From: JACJYC01 sp964558465
Lineage (GTDB): Bacteria > Bacteroidota > Bacteroidia > Chitinophagales > Saprospiraceae
Direction: 5' to 3'
Length of the DNA: 64,000 nucleotides
Assembly: GCA_964558465.1 (NCBI GenBank)
Contig: CAZLEF010000031.1
Span: 7,654 to 71,653, forward strand
A model generated the notes under the pieces. The model saw only the letters and a program-made list of their open reading frames with translations, had not been told where the DNA came from and made no database searches. Numbering within the stretch: position 1 is the stretch's first letter; every line of letters begins with the position of its first letter. Made by a program: the position numbers and the translations under genes. Positions 17,001-25,700 of the stretch are shown here, one piece after another.

Positions 17001-17098
17001 TCCCGGCATCCTGAAAAACAAAAAAGAGAAAGAATCAGGGCAAACGGCAGGAGAAACGCCGCCATCTTGTGTCGTTGGAACGGGTTGGCCATTTTCAT
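14027..17098 (-). CDS. Membrane-bound dehydrogenase-like lipoprotein with HEAT repeats and cytochrome c domain
   Basis: 1023 residues. A lipoprotein signal with lipobox LFCFSGC is followed by a beta-propeller of the PVC-type 'membrane-bound dehydrogenase' family (about 45-440; GFRIELIAAEPLIADPVAMEVDENG). Helical HEAT-like repeats span about 450-850, and a C-terminal cytochrome c domain carries the haem motif CRQCH with FGPDLASIRNREP downstream. These proteins are common in Planctomycetes, Verrucomicrobia and Bacteroidota, where they are thought to oxidise sugars or other carbohydrates at the outer membrane and pass electrons to the haem. The substrate is unknown. It is a single gene on the minus strand, facing the MscS gene. 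Confidence 0.88.
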   Translation of the reverse strand: MKMANPFQRHKMAAFLLPFALILSLFCFSGCRETGQRPLSSELQKALAAFEIAEGFRIELIAAEPLIADPVAMEVDENGVFYVVEMHGYPLDVSGSGLVKILKDTDTDGLPDTSVVFADSLVLPTGIMKWRKGVLVTDPPHVWYLEDSNGDDRADIRKKILTGFALSNPQHNLNTPVFGLDNWIYLAHQWAVTPIVCTETFSDEGTEVYFPDNPGAPRLPRNADDRNVRFRPDSYEIEALSGNSQFGQTFDPWGHQIMNENAHHLYHEVIADRYLRRNPNVLIPDVVQNLPDHGNACEVYPITENPQHQLLTDVGVITSACGVTWYQGGAFPEPYNHHCTFVAEPVHNLVHVDRIKDQGATFSASRILENREFLASRDPFFRPCNFYTGPDGALYVLDYYRPIIEHPEWMSDEVNNSGRLYEGSDKGRIYRIVPEKGLPMDWMNTARLGQASDAGLIKYLDHPNIWYRRNAQRLLFQRNSTSVGLIRKAALTAKTPEGRVHALWLLEGLGKMDEPVLTENLAHPHPGVRENTVRIAELHLGQFPGLEPVLTAMSTDQHPKVRYQLLCTLGFLEDEKADQVRISILQQDLEDPWVQVAALTGVPGREMALLDLAQEKFKGQNSGSASRFFSLLAAAIGNSNDQQAIQTLIQKGTRTGSAEDAGWQSAVLEGLYQLWQYKGAPAWIGETEKSRLLQHFDQTPENPLRSACLNLLTVTGLPGPAAAGPSLQDAAKWAKERNLPEAVRVDAMQLLALSNPVSNRVLFEQRISPVEPESVQKAAMNALGKIPGDGVTNFLLDQWSTLTPDLKDHAVNLFLSAPGRMHRLLDAVAAGKVKASFISWPRQVRLMNNDDTEVREHARKVLTAPENSDRQKVVNQYQAALQGAGDAAKGKLVFDKACRQCHRMQGEGVNFGPDLASIRNREPRFILADILNPNRSIADAYEMWTLELKSRTVETGVIISETSASITIKNLAGIERTFSRAEILSLQSSPVSAMPDGLENTIGLEEMRNLLAYLKKGDTVKDL

Positions 17099-17158
17099 GA
17101 ATACAGGATTTTGCGGTAAGGCGAAGTTGGCAATATTTTTCAGGAAACCTGAGGGTTG

Positions 17159-17347
17159 CTAATTTATGATACAGGTCTCCAAGCCTAAATTATCGATTCG
17201 GAAGCTGAAAGGCGGGGTTTCGCCGGGTTCGTCATTTAAAACTTGCATGACAACTTCCAAGTCATCGTGAAGTGTTCGATATTTTTTCAAAAGGCGTTTG
17301 AGATCCTGTTCAAACTCAGGAAGCCTTTCAAACAGTATCTTACTCAT
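17159..17347 (-). pseudogene. Truncated RelE/ParE-like toxin fragment
   Basis: 62 residues. The N-terminal part (FERLPEFEQDLKRLLKKYRTLHDDLEVVMQVL) and PPFSFRIDNLGLETCII resemble the first half of RelE/ParE-superfamily toxins, which are normally about 100-120 residues. The usual second half, with the basic and aromatic active-site strands and an IEIYFK-like end, is missing. The frame stops right after CIIN, and the 60 bp before the next gene contain no continuation in any frame. Its ATG overlaps the end of the antitoxin gene by 8 bp. It is probably an inactivated toxin; a functional short form cannot be excluded. Confidence 0.65.
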
Positions 17348-18128
17348 CGTCTTCGTACGCCCTTACAGAATAAGGCGGTGTGCGATAAAACGCCAGTTCA
17401 TAATTAATTTCTTTGTTGGTCTCCGTTGCTTTCCAGGGTTTATCACCATGCGAATATTGACTGATCGTGGCAGCCGACCAATCGCTCATTTGTTCAATGA
17501 CCTTGTCGATGACCTCCTTCTCGCTGGCTTTTAAACGAGTCAGATCGGCTTTGACAAGGGGAATGTACCGGGTTTGCACCTTGTCGAAATACGCTGTTTT
17601 TATTCTTTGTATTTGCCCATCTTCCATCATTTGCTGGATAATGGCGTCCAATTTCTGAGGTACCGGGCCATAGGGCAATTTGCGGTATTTGGCGCCGGTT
17701 AAATGCTCTTCGTATAACTCATAGTAATTGAAATCGGCAAAATAAAGCAGCTTGTAAAGTACGGTTTCACCCACATTGGGTTTGCCTGCGCAATGTTCCA
17801 ATAAATACAGTAAAACGGTTTTGAATTTGTTGACATTCAAAACCGGAATGGAAATTCTTTCTTCAGCTTCGGTCATGTCGTCTTCATCCTTTATGTCCAT
17901 ATCCTGGCCTGCTGAAAAATCTTCCGACATAAAATCATCCAGGGAAAATCCAAGAACCAGGGACAATTTTTGAAATTCAATGATGTTGACACTCCGGTTG
18001 CCCAATTCAATTTGTGCAAAGGACGGTCGGGAAATATCAACGCTATTGGCCAATTCTTCTTGCGACAACCCCTTCATTTTGCGAAGCCGGGCAATCCGTC
18101 GGCCGATTTCTTTTTGTGACAGGTTCAT
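17340..18128 (-). CDS. Antitoxin-like protein: XRE helix-turn-helix fused to a Panacea (DUF4065/SocA-like) domain
   Basis: 262 residues. Residues about 5-65 form an XRE-type HTH (GLSQEELANSVDISRPSFAQIELGNRSVN). An acidic linker (about 70-92) follows, and then the Panacea domain, recognisable by FKTVLLYLLEHC, LYKLLYFADFNYYELYEEHLTGAKYRKLPYGPVP and the C-terminal WSAATISQYSHGDKPW. In the literature Panacea domains neutralise many unrelated toxins, with the HTH giving autoregulation. Here the partner is a truncated RelE-like frame overlapping by 8 bp. Two inverted repeats in the upstream region are possible self-operators. Confidence 0.88.
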   Translation of the reverse strand: MNLSQKEIGRRIARLRKMKGLSQEELANSVDISRPSFAQIELGNRSVNIIEFQKLSLVLGFSLDDFMSEDFSAGQDMDIKDEDDMTEAEERISIPVLNVNKFKTVLLYLLEHCAGKPNVGETVLYKLLYFADFNYYELYEEHLTGAKYRKLPYGPVPQKLDAIIQQMMEDGQIQRIKTAYFDKVQTRYIPLVKADLTRLKASEKEVIDKVIEQMSDWSAATISQYSHGDKPWKATETNKEINYELAFYRTPPYSVRAYEDDE

Positions 18129-18139
18129 GTTCTTGACTT

Positions 18140-18194
18140 AATGAATTTCATTTTAACAATGCAAATATCTAATTTGTTTTAATGAAAAACAAAT
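18140..18194 (-). promoter_or_regulatory. Possible operators of the antitoxin operon
   Basis: AATGAA-T-TTCATT (18140-18152) and ATTTGTTTT...AAAACAAAT (18172-18180/18186-18194) are perfect inverted repeats directly upstream of the XRE-Panacea gene, fitting autoregulation by its HTH. The region is very AT-rich, so chance palindromes are possible. Confidence 0.4.
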
Positions 18195-18221
18195 GATTGT
18201 TCTGATTTATTACAAAATGAT

Positions 18222-20258
18222 TTAATTTTTTACTTCCAGCATTTGCCTCACGTACCCCACGATCCCCTCAAAGATCTTCTCCGCCATCTGCCGCCTGAAT
18301 GCCGGCGACGCCAGTTTTTCTTCATCCTCAGCCTGGCTGAGAAAGGCCTGCTCTACCAGGATGGACGGCCGGGACGCGATCCGGGTAACGGTGTAATTGA
18401 ACGACCCGACCACGCCGTAATCCTTCAGGGGCAATTCCCGCAAATGGGTATACATCTCCTCCGCAAAACCGGCCCAGAAGGGGTTGTGATAATACGTACT
18501 CACGCCGGATACGCCCAGGTAATTGCCGCCCCCGCCGGAATTGGCGTGTATGCTTACGTGTACATGCGCGTTTGAAGTTTCCACCTGCCTGCGTTTTTCC
18601 GACAGGAGCATGAACTCGTCCCGGCGCCGGATCTGCACCACTTCCACCCCGTTCTCCCGGCAAATGTTTTCCAGTTCCAGCGCTACTGCCAGGTTGACAT
18701 CTTTCTCCAGCAACCCCGACAGCCCTTCCGCCCCCAGATTGCTGCCGCCATGCCCGGCTTCGATGGATACGACCAGGCCTTTCATCCTGCCGTTCTCCAT
18801 CTGAATGGCCGGCGGGTGTTTGAGCTGGAATTCCAGATTGCCGCCGTTTTGGGTCAGTTCGTACCCCCAGATTTTGGCGGTTTTCAGATAGATGAGCAAC
18901 TCGTAGGTGTCCGGCGTGGTTTGGCGCCAGTCCAGGTTGTCCACCACCTTAAGCCCTTCTTTGCGGATCATCCAGGTGCTGGACGTTTTTACGCCGTACA
19001 GGGCGATCCGGATCCGTTTGAGCTCCGGTTCGGGGTATATGGCGTACGGCACGGGTTCGGGGTAGGGCAGGGCGATCATATCCCGGCCTTCTACGACGGA
19101 GGCCCGGACAAACCCGATATAATAACCGGGTTTCACCGCCGCTTCAGGTAGTACTTCCACGTTATCCCGGTGGATAAAACCGGTTTCGATCTGGTTGAGC
19201 CGGATGCGATAGTAATCGCCTGCCTGCCCGTCGGTTTGCAGCACCACCCCCGGATCGTATTCCGCGATGATGGGGCCGCCCAGACGGACGGGCCCGAGGT
19301 TGTAAGTCATGATCGATTTCGGTTTTACGACCTTTACCAGCGGAAAATCGTTTTCATTCCGCACGGTAATTGCAGGGCGGAGGCTTATGCTCAGCGGCTT
19401 AACCTTTGGCATATCACCGGCGGGCTCCAGGACAACCGATAGCCGGTGTTTTTTCCCGGGTTTGAAGTCCGCCAGCGGCAAATCCGCCTCGTACCGGGTG
19501 TAATCCCTGATGTCTTTGGCGGAGCAGGGAAACCGTTTATTGCCCCGCCGGACCACCACCCACGCCTTCTGCCCTTTTGAACCGTTAAAACGGATCTGAA
19601 CCCGGTCCCGGGCCGTCAGGATCTGGTCGCCGGCGGGCTCCACCGATGCCGTGTCCACCCAAAGCGGAAAGGGCCGCCGGTTCTGGTCTTTTTTGATATA
19701 ATGCACTTCGCGTTGGTAGATTGCTTTGGACCCATCCGGCGCTTCCGCTTCCGCAACTATTGTATTCTGCCCTTCCTTCAAGGCGACCTCTTTGAAAAAG
19801 ATCCCGGTTTGGTACATTTTTACCGAATCCCCGTTGATGGAAGCCCGGGCGGGATAACGGCTTTTGAATAACATATTCACCGTGGGTTGGTAAACGGTAT
19901 CCGTGGCGCTGCTCCTGAGCTCCACCCAGGGCCATTGCCGGTGTACCGTTCCGTCGGATTGCAAGACGTAGTAAAAAGGCGGTTTCCATCTGGCAGCAGG
20001 GACCAGCACGGTCTGACCGCCACCCGTGATCCGGATGGTATCCGGCAAGGTGGAAACCACAAACCGGATCCAGCCCTCCGGGTCGGTAACCAGTGATTTT
20101 GAGCCGGGTTCAACCCGGATTTCGCCGCGGATCTCTGCGGGCAATTTCAGTTCAACGGACTGGTTGACCGGCAGTTGGACCTTGACCGTCGTTGTTGTTT
20201 TGGGGACGCTACAGCCTGCTAATAGGAACAGGGCGGGGAGGAGGTGGGAGTTTTTCAT
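18222..20258 (-). CDS. N-acetylmuramoyl-L-alanine amidase (Amidase_3), lipoprotein
   Basis: Cleaves the bond between muramic acid and the stem peptide. 678 residues. A lipoprotein signal with lipobox LFLLAGC is followed by a long beta-rich region (about 30-460, Ig- and SH3-like stretches). The C-terminal Amidase_3 catalytic domain (about 480-675) carries VSIEAGHGG, the Glu of LLEKDVNLAVALELE, HVSIHANS and the late Glu in ILVEQAFLSQAEDE, which are the zinc ligands and catalytic residues. The arrangement fits a periplasmic, membrane-anchored cell-separation or remodelling enzyme. An AACACTAAG array lies directly upstream of its ATG, between it and the stop of the preceding gene. Confidence 0.92.
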   Translation of the reverse strand: MKNSHLLPALFLLAGCSVPKTTTTVKVQLPVNQSVELKLPAEIRGEIRVEPGSKSLVTDPEGWIRFVVSTLPDTIRITGGGQTVLVPAARWKPPFYYVLQSDGTVHRQWPWVELRSSATDTVYQPTVNMLFKSRYPARASINGDSVKMYQTGIFFKEVALKEGQNTIVAEAEAPDGSKAIYQREVHYIKKDQNRRPFPLWVDTASVEPAGDQILTARDRVQIRFNGSKGQKAWVVVRRGNKRFPCSAKDIRDYTRYEADLPLADFKPGKKHRLSVVLEPAGDMPKVKPLSISLRPAITVRNENDFPLVKVVKPKSIMTYNLGPVRLGGPIIAEYDPGVVLQTDGQAGDYYRIRLNQIETGFIHRDNVEVLPEAAVKPGYYIGFVRASVVEGRDMIALPYPEPVPYAIYPEPELKRIRIALYGVKTSSTWMIRKEGLKVVDNLDWRQTTPDTYELLIYLKTAKIWGYELTQNGGNLEFQLKHPPAIQMENGRMKGLVVSIEAGHGGSNLGAEGLSGLLEKDVNLAVALELENICRENGVEVVQIRRRDEFMLLSEKRRQVETSNAHVHVSIHANSGGGGNYLGVSGVSTYYHNPFWAGFAEEMYTHLRELPLKDYGVVGSFNYTVTRIASRPSILVEQAFLSQAEDEEKLASPAFRRQMAEKIFEGIVGYVRQMLEVKN

Positions 20259-20265
20259 ATCTTGG

Positions 20266-20303
20266 AACCACTAAGAACACTAAGAACACTAAGAACACTA
20301 AGG
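20266..20303. repeat. AACACTAAG tandem array (9 bp unit)
   Basis: About four copies of AACACTAAG between the amidase start and the GHL10-like gene. The stop codon of the latter (complement of CTA at 20298-20300) is formed by the array itself. Confidence 0.85.
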
Positions 20304-21836
20304 ATTTATAGGCCCTGGCGCAGGAACGCTTTCATTCCCATTTCGATCTACGGCCGACACCAGCACCCGGACCAAGGGGACCTGCCGTTTTTCGCCGTTG
20401 TTAGCGCCCGGGTTTTGTTCCTGGAAACGATCCGGTTCCCAGGTCCGCTCTCTGGCCGGAAAGATTTGGTAAGACCAGATATCGCCGTACCGGCAATAGA
20501 CCACCCAGCGGGCCACCTCTTTTTCGTCCGGATGGGTCCAGCTGACCAGCAGTTTTTCTTCCCGGGCGGCTGTGGTCACTACCGGCGGTTGCGGGGCTTT
20601 TTTATCCAGCCACGGACTGGGCGGCATGAGGGCCTGGCGCTGATAGGGCCCGGCCAGAAGGGCTTTGCCGAGGTGTTGGTTGGTGATCAGCGGGCCGATG
20701 CTCCAATGCACGACGCCCTTGCTTTGGGGTGTCATGCCCCGGGTGATCATGATCTGGTTGATGGTTTCGTTGACCTGATCGGGGGTGGTATCGCGGCTGA
20801 GCCGGATGCCCGGCCAAAGGTGGCGCTTTTTGGTGTTTTCGCCTGCCCACCAGCCCAGCAAAACCGGGTAACTCTGCGGGATCCGGTTGATGGTCCAGTA
20901 CAATTGCGGGGTAAAATAATCGATCCAGCCCTTGTTCAGCCATAAACGGGCGTCGGCATAAAGTTGGTCATACTGATCGAAGCCCCGGATGGATTCAGGA
21001 TACCCCGGCCGCCAGATGCCAAACGGGCTCAGGCCAAATTTCACATGCGGTTTCTCCGCCTTGATCTCCTTGTACAGCCGCTGGATAAATACATTGACGC
21101 TGTTGCGCCGCCAATCCCCTCTGGACAATTTACCGCCCGACCGTTGGTATTCCGCCCAGCTTTCTCCGTCCGGGAAATCCTCATTTTCGTTGTAGGAAGG
21201 GTAGGGATAAAAATAATCGTCGAAATGCACCCCGTCGATATCGTACCGTTTCACGAGGTCCATCACCACGGCGGCGGAATGGTCCTGCGTCCCTTTTTTG
21301 GCCGGGTCCATCCACCAATACCCGGTTTTCAGATGGACCACCAGTTCGGGCCGGGTTTTTACAATGGAATGTTCGCCGACCTCGCCGCCGTCCTTGTGGT
21401 GGGCCCGGTAGGGGTTCAGCCAGACGTGCAGTTCCAGGCCGCGGTCGTGGGCGGCTTTCACCCAAAATTCCAGTGGGTCGTAAAAAGGATCGGGCGCTTT
21501 ACCCTGTTCACCGGTGAGGTAATACGACCAGGGTTCGAGCGGGCTTGCATACAGCGCGTCGCATTGGGGCCTGACCTGAAAAATAACGGCGTTGAAATGG
21601 TGGGCCTGCAGCAGATCCAACAGGGCGATGGCCTCTTGCTGCTGTTCCTCTGTGTTCAGTCCGGGTTTGCTGGGCCAGTTGATATTGGCTACCGTAGCCA
21701 CCCAGGCGGCGCGGAATTCGGTTTCGGGTTTTTCCGGCTTTTCCCCTGTTGTTACCGGTTGGACGGTGGCGCAGGCCTCCAATAAGAGCAGCGCGCAACA
21801 TAACAAGCCAGATTTCAAATGTATTTTTTCAGCCAT
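20298..21836 (-). CDS. Glycosyl hydrolase-like 10 (GHL10, YngK-type) lipoprotein
   Basis: 512 residues from the ATG at 21836 (MAEKIHLKSGLLCC); an in-frame TTG further upstream is less likely. A lipobox LLLLEAC suggests an outer-membrane or inner-membrane lipoprotein. The TIM-barrel GHL10 domain (formerly DUF187) is shown by EFRAAWVATVANINWPSKPG, FQVRPQCDALYASPLEPWS, LHVWLNPYRAH and DIDGVHFDDYFYPYPSY. A fibronectin-like segment follows at the C-terminus (PQPPVVTTAAREEKLLVSWTHPDEKEV). The family is implicated in the hydrolysis of peptidoglycan or extracellular glycans. Its neighbour is a peptidoglycan amidase on the same strand. Confidence 0.88.
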   Translation of the reverse strand: MAEKIHLKSGLLCCALLLLEACATVQPVTTGEKPEKPETEFRAAWVATVANINWPSKPGLNTEEQQQEAIALLDLLQAHHFNAVIFQVRPQCDALYASPLEPWSYYLTGEQGKAPDPFYDPLEFWVKAAHDRGLELHVWLNPYRAHHKDGGEVGEHSIVKTRPELVVHLKTGYWWMDPAKKGTQDHSAAVVMDLVKRYDIDGVHFDDYFYPYPSYNENEDFPDGESWAEYQRSGGKLSRGDWRRNSVNVFIQRLYKEIKAEKPHVKFGLSPFGIWRPGYPESIRGFDQYDQLYADARLWLNKGWIDYFTPQLYWTINRIPQSYPVLLGWWAGENTKKRHLWPGIRLSRDTTPDQVNETINQIMITRGMTPQSKGVVHWSIGPLITNQHLGKALLAGPYQRQALMPPSPWLDKKAPQPPVVTTAAREEKLLVSWTHPDEKEVARWVVYCRYGDIWSYQIFPARERTWEPDRFQEQNPGANNGEKRQVPLVRVLVSAVDRNGNESVPAPGPINP

Positions 21837-22045
21837 AAAAATGGATTTCAACGATAAAAATAAGGGATTGATTTAAATCAAACGCCTGGCTGATCAATGT
21901 TAGGGTAAAAAAGAAGGTCGATGGTTTACGGCGTGCTGTGTTGTATAGTGGGTAGTGTTCAGCAAATCCCCTCTCACCCCTTACGCTGAGCATAGCCGGC
22001 TCCGTCAGCCATAGGCGACTTCGTCGTCCGGAGGCCGAAGCGCTC
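21837..22045. other. 209-bp noncoding region with promoter box and REP-like sequence
   Basis: A TATTTTTA box (21855-21862, minus strand) could be the -7 element for the GHL10 gene. The part at 21978-22045 is GC-rich, with small nested palindromes (CGACTTCGTCG and GCCATAGGC among them) that look like the REP modules elsewhere in the window. It runs up to the stop of the next gene. Confidence 0.4.
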
Positions 22046-22657
22046 TCACCAATCCACTCCAAACCGCCGGATCAACGCCGCAGAATCCGCCACCGCCGTC
22101 TGCCGGAAAGCCCCGTTTTGCCAGCGGTATCGCGAAACCGATTCGTCGTAAACGTCGGTTGCGTCATCGCCGGTCTCATTCAGGATGAGGGCATGTTGCG
22201 AGTCGCGCACAATGAGTTCCTTTCCGCCGCCGGGAGTATTCATCAGCCAGCTCTGCCGGCGGACCTGCCCGCCTTCGCCGCCGTAAAATTCGGCTGCCGG
22301 GAACAGGCCGGTTACCTGATGGGTCTGTTTGTCCCAAACCAGGATACATTGGCTGATGAACCAGAACACGTTGATGTTGACCGCCAGCCCGTCGTGGTTT
22401 TCATCCAGCGGGAAACGTCTTTTATGAGAAATCAGGGGGTCGCCTGTTTCGAGGATATGGTTGATGTTGCGCAAAAGGCTGTCAGGTACCTGCGCAAAAA
22501 ATGAAGCGGCGGGGAGGGTGTCTTCCCGGGGCTCCTGCACGGCGAACAGGAGGGTATCGCCTGTTACGAGGGGGAAATCATCCGGGAATGAGGGGGGCGC
22601 CTGTTTTTTAGGGTTGCAGGCGGCAAGGGGAATGAGGAGGATGAGGGCAGTTTTCAT
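22046..22657 (-). CDS. Hypothetical lipoprotein
   Basis: 203 residues from the ATG at 22657 (MKTALILLIPLAACN), a classic short lipoprotein signal with lipobox LAAC. No family is recognised. The mature part is mixed alpha/beta, with FPLDENHDGLAVNINVFWFISQCILVWDKQTHQVTGLFPAAEFYGGEGG. These strands and turns would suit a small beta-sandwich or an inhibitor-type domain. It lies downstream of the ThuA/dehydrogenase gene on the same strand, 86 bp away, and could be its last operon member. An in-frame TTG two codons upstream is ignored. Confidence 0.7.
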   Translation of the reverse strand: MKTALILLIPLAACNPKKQAPPSFPDDFPLVTGDTLLFAVQEPREDTLPAASFFAQVPDSLLRNINHILETGDPLISHKRRFPLDENHDGLAVNINVFWFISQCILVWDKQTHQVTGLFPAAEFYGGEGGQVRRQSWLMNTPGGGKELIVRDSQHALILNETGDDATDVYDESVSRYRWQNGAFRQTAVADSAALIRRFGVDW

Positions 22658-22743
22658 AGACAAGCAATTACAATATTACATCCGATTCCTCAGTAAAACA
22701 AGTGGGAAGATGGATTAGTTGGATTTCCCTTTCCAACCCGCCC

Positions 22744-25700
22744 TCACTCCAGCAAATACCCCTCAATCGCCAGGCTCCCTTTCTCTGCGGGCGCCACTTT
22801 CCGGTATTTCACCTGCAAAGTGTGCAGTTTACCATCTTCCGGGGCCTTGAAATCCAGGGTTTTTTCGTAAAACCGCCCGGAGGATTCTCCCGCTCCGACC
22901 ATGGTTGTTGCGACGGGCGCCCCATCCTGGTTATCCAGATAGAAGCTCAGCTCAAAACCCGCCGTTTTGGCTTCCGGCAACCCGTAACGGACCCTGATCC
23001 GTTTCACCCCGGTGAAATCGCAGGGTGGGTAAGACATCCAACCCTGAGCGCCGGTCGTTTTGGCCGCGTCCTCCTTTAGCAGGGCGTCATCCGCCACATT
23101 TTGCCGGCCCTGGGTCCCTTCCGCTTCGATCTTGGGGTAACTGAGTTCCAGGAATGCCGTCGATTGCATGGCCCTGGCAGACGGTCCTCCGCGATCGGTA
23201 TAGCGCGCCTTGAGTACGACAACCGTCCGGGGGTCGGTTTTTCTGCCCTGGTCCGGGTTGAAAACGCCGCTGGCGGGCAGCCGGGTCAACCGGCTCTCAT
23301 CTTTTGCCAAAGACAAGATATAATTGGCAATGGATTCGGCCATTGCGGGTTTCAAAGCCGGATGGGCGCTCATGGCGGACGTGCCCCAGACGCCGCTGCC
23401 GCCCTGGATGATTTTGCCGCTCAGGTATTCAACGGCGTCTTTCCGATCCTGGTACCGGGCTGAAATTTCAGTGTAGGTGGGCCCCACCGATTTTTCGTCC
23501 GTTTTGTGGCAGGACCCGCAGTCGCTCTCTTCCATGAGTTGTTTTCCCTTTTCAATTTCGGAAAGGGTTTGGTGGCCCAATACGGGTTTTGTTCGGGTCA
23601 GATAATCCAGTTTCAGTTCAAACTGACCGGCCGGGATCCCGTTTCCTTCCAGCTTTCCGTCCTCTTGGTCGTTCACAGCCAGTTGGTATTTCAAAGGCCG
23701 CCCGGGAAAATAAAACTGCCGGTTGCCTTCCAGTTGGATGGCGAGTTCGGGCGCTGCGTTGCCCGCATAAACTTCCAGGGGCCCCGTCCGGGTAGCCGCC
23801 CCCTTGTTGTCGATGGCGGTCAGGGAAATGCGGTAGTCGCCCACTTTGTCGAAGGTATGTACCAGTGCAGCCGAAGTGGTTTCTTCCAGTTGGCCATCTC
23901 CAAAATCCCAGATATAGGAAAGGCTGCCGCCATCGGGGTCTTCGGAGCCGGCGGCGGAAAACCGGACGGGCAGGGGAACGCCCCCGGAAGTCCGGTCGGC
24001 GGTCAGTTTGGCCCTGGGCGGCCGGTTGCCGGTCGTGAAATCAATGCGGTACAGGCCGGAGTCCTTATTGCCGGTATACCATCCTTCGCCGTATTCGAGC
24101 ACATAAAGCCGACCGTCCGGTCCGATTTCCAGATCGATCGGATGCGAAAACCGGGTAGAAGCCATAAACGGTTCCATGCCGGCATAATTGCCTGCCGAAT
24201 CGAGTGCGACCACTTTGATCCAGTCCCGCATCCATTCGTAGATAAATAATTTGCCGTCGAAGGCAGCCGGCAACCGGGTGTTTTCCGGGTAATCTGCCAT
24301 CCGGTAAACCGGCCCGGCCATGGCGTTGCGCCCGCCGGTTCCCAGTTGGGGGAATTCGGCCGACTCGTCATACGGGTACCAGATGAAGGCGCCCTGTGCG
24401 GGCGGCAGGTCCCGTTTTCCGGTGTTTTTTGGGGAATGGTTGACGGGATGCAAGGGGTCGAACAATTCGCCTTTTTTTTCATTGACGAAGTCGTATTCCC
24501 GGTAAGGAGCGTTGTTGCCAATAAAAAAAGGCCACCCAAAATTGCCCGCCCGGCGGGTCTGGTTGATCTCATCGTACCCTTTGGATCCCCAGTCGGGATG
24601 GTCCTCTTCGGCATCGGGCCCTACATCGCCCCAATAGAGGTACCCGGTTTTGGGGTCGACGGAAATGCGGAAGGGATTGCGGGCCCCCATGACGTAGACC
24701 TCAGGCCGGGTTCCGGGTTCGCCTTCCGGGTAAAGATTACCTTCAGGAATGTCGTAAGATCCGTCCTCATTTACCCGGATCCGCAATATTTTGCCTTGCA
24801 GGTCATTGGTGTTGCCGGGTCTCCCGGTCGCATCAAACTGGCTGTATTCCGGCCGGTTGTCGATCGCCGCATAGTCGTCGGGGTGGACCTGGTCTTTTCT
24901 CTGGTGGGTCGGGGCGGTATTGTCTCCGGTGGAAAGATACAACAGCCGGTCGGGCCCGAACGCAAGGGAGCCGCCGGTATGGCAACAGATACTTCGGTCG
25001 TTGTAGAACTCGAGGATCATCTTCTCGCTGCCCGGATCCAGTTTTTTATCGCGCAAAACAAACCGGGACAGTCGGTTGACTTCCTCGGCCACCGGAGAAT
25101 AAAAGAGGTAAACAAAGTGGTTGTTGTTAAAATCCGGGTCGATTGTTATGCCCATCAGGCCGTGTTCGGCATGGATCTTCGGATTTTCCGAGGTGTGATA
25201 GACCTCCAGCTTGCCCGCCAGGGATAATTCCCGGGTTTCCTGGTTGTAGATCATCACCTCGCCGCGCCTTTGGATGACGAGGATATCCAGGTTGGGCAGG
25301 ATGGCCATTTCCATGGGCTCTACCCATACGGAGTCTGCCAGAGGAACCTTCACAAAACGATTTTCATCCGGAGACCGGGGGACAGTAGCCTTCGTATAAT
25401 CCCGCTTGTTGCCGCCCATGGCGTACCGGATCCCTCCCTGCAGGTGTTCGAGAAAGTTGACATCCTGAAAACTTTCCGCGGTATGCCCCATATTGGTGTA
25501 AAAAACACGCCCTCCGTCAAAGTCCCGGCGCCAGGACAACGGGAGCTCTTTCCCGTCCACGGCCAGGGCCGCCAGCAGGGTTACATCCGGGCTGATTTCC
25601 TGGAAAACATACCACTCATCCGTCCAGGAAAAGGATTCCGGCAATTTTTTGGTGGATGGATGTTTTCGGTCTTTTATCCGGACCGGGCCGGTTTTTGCCT

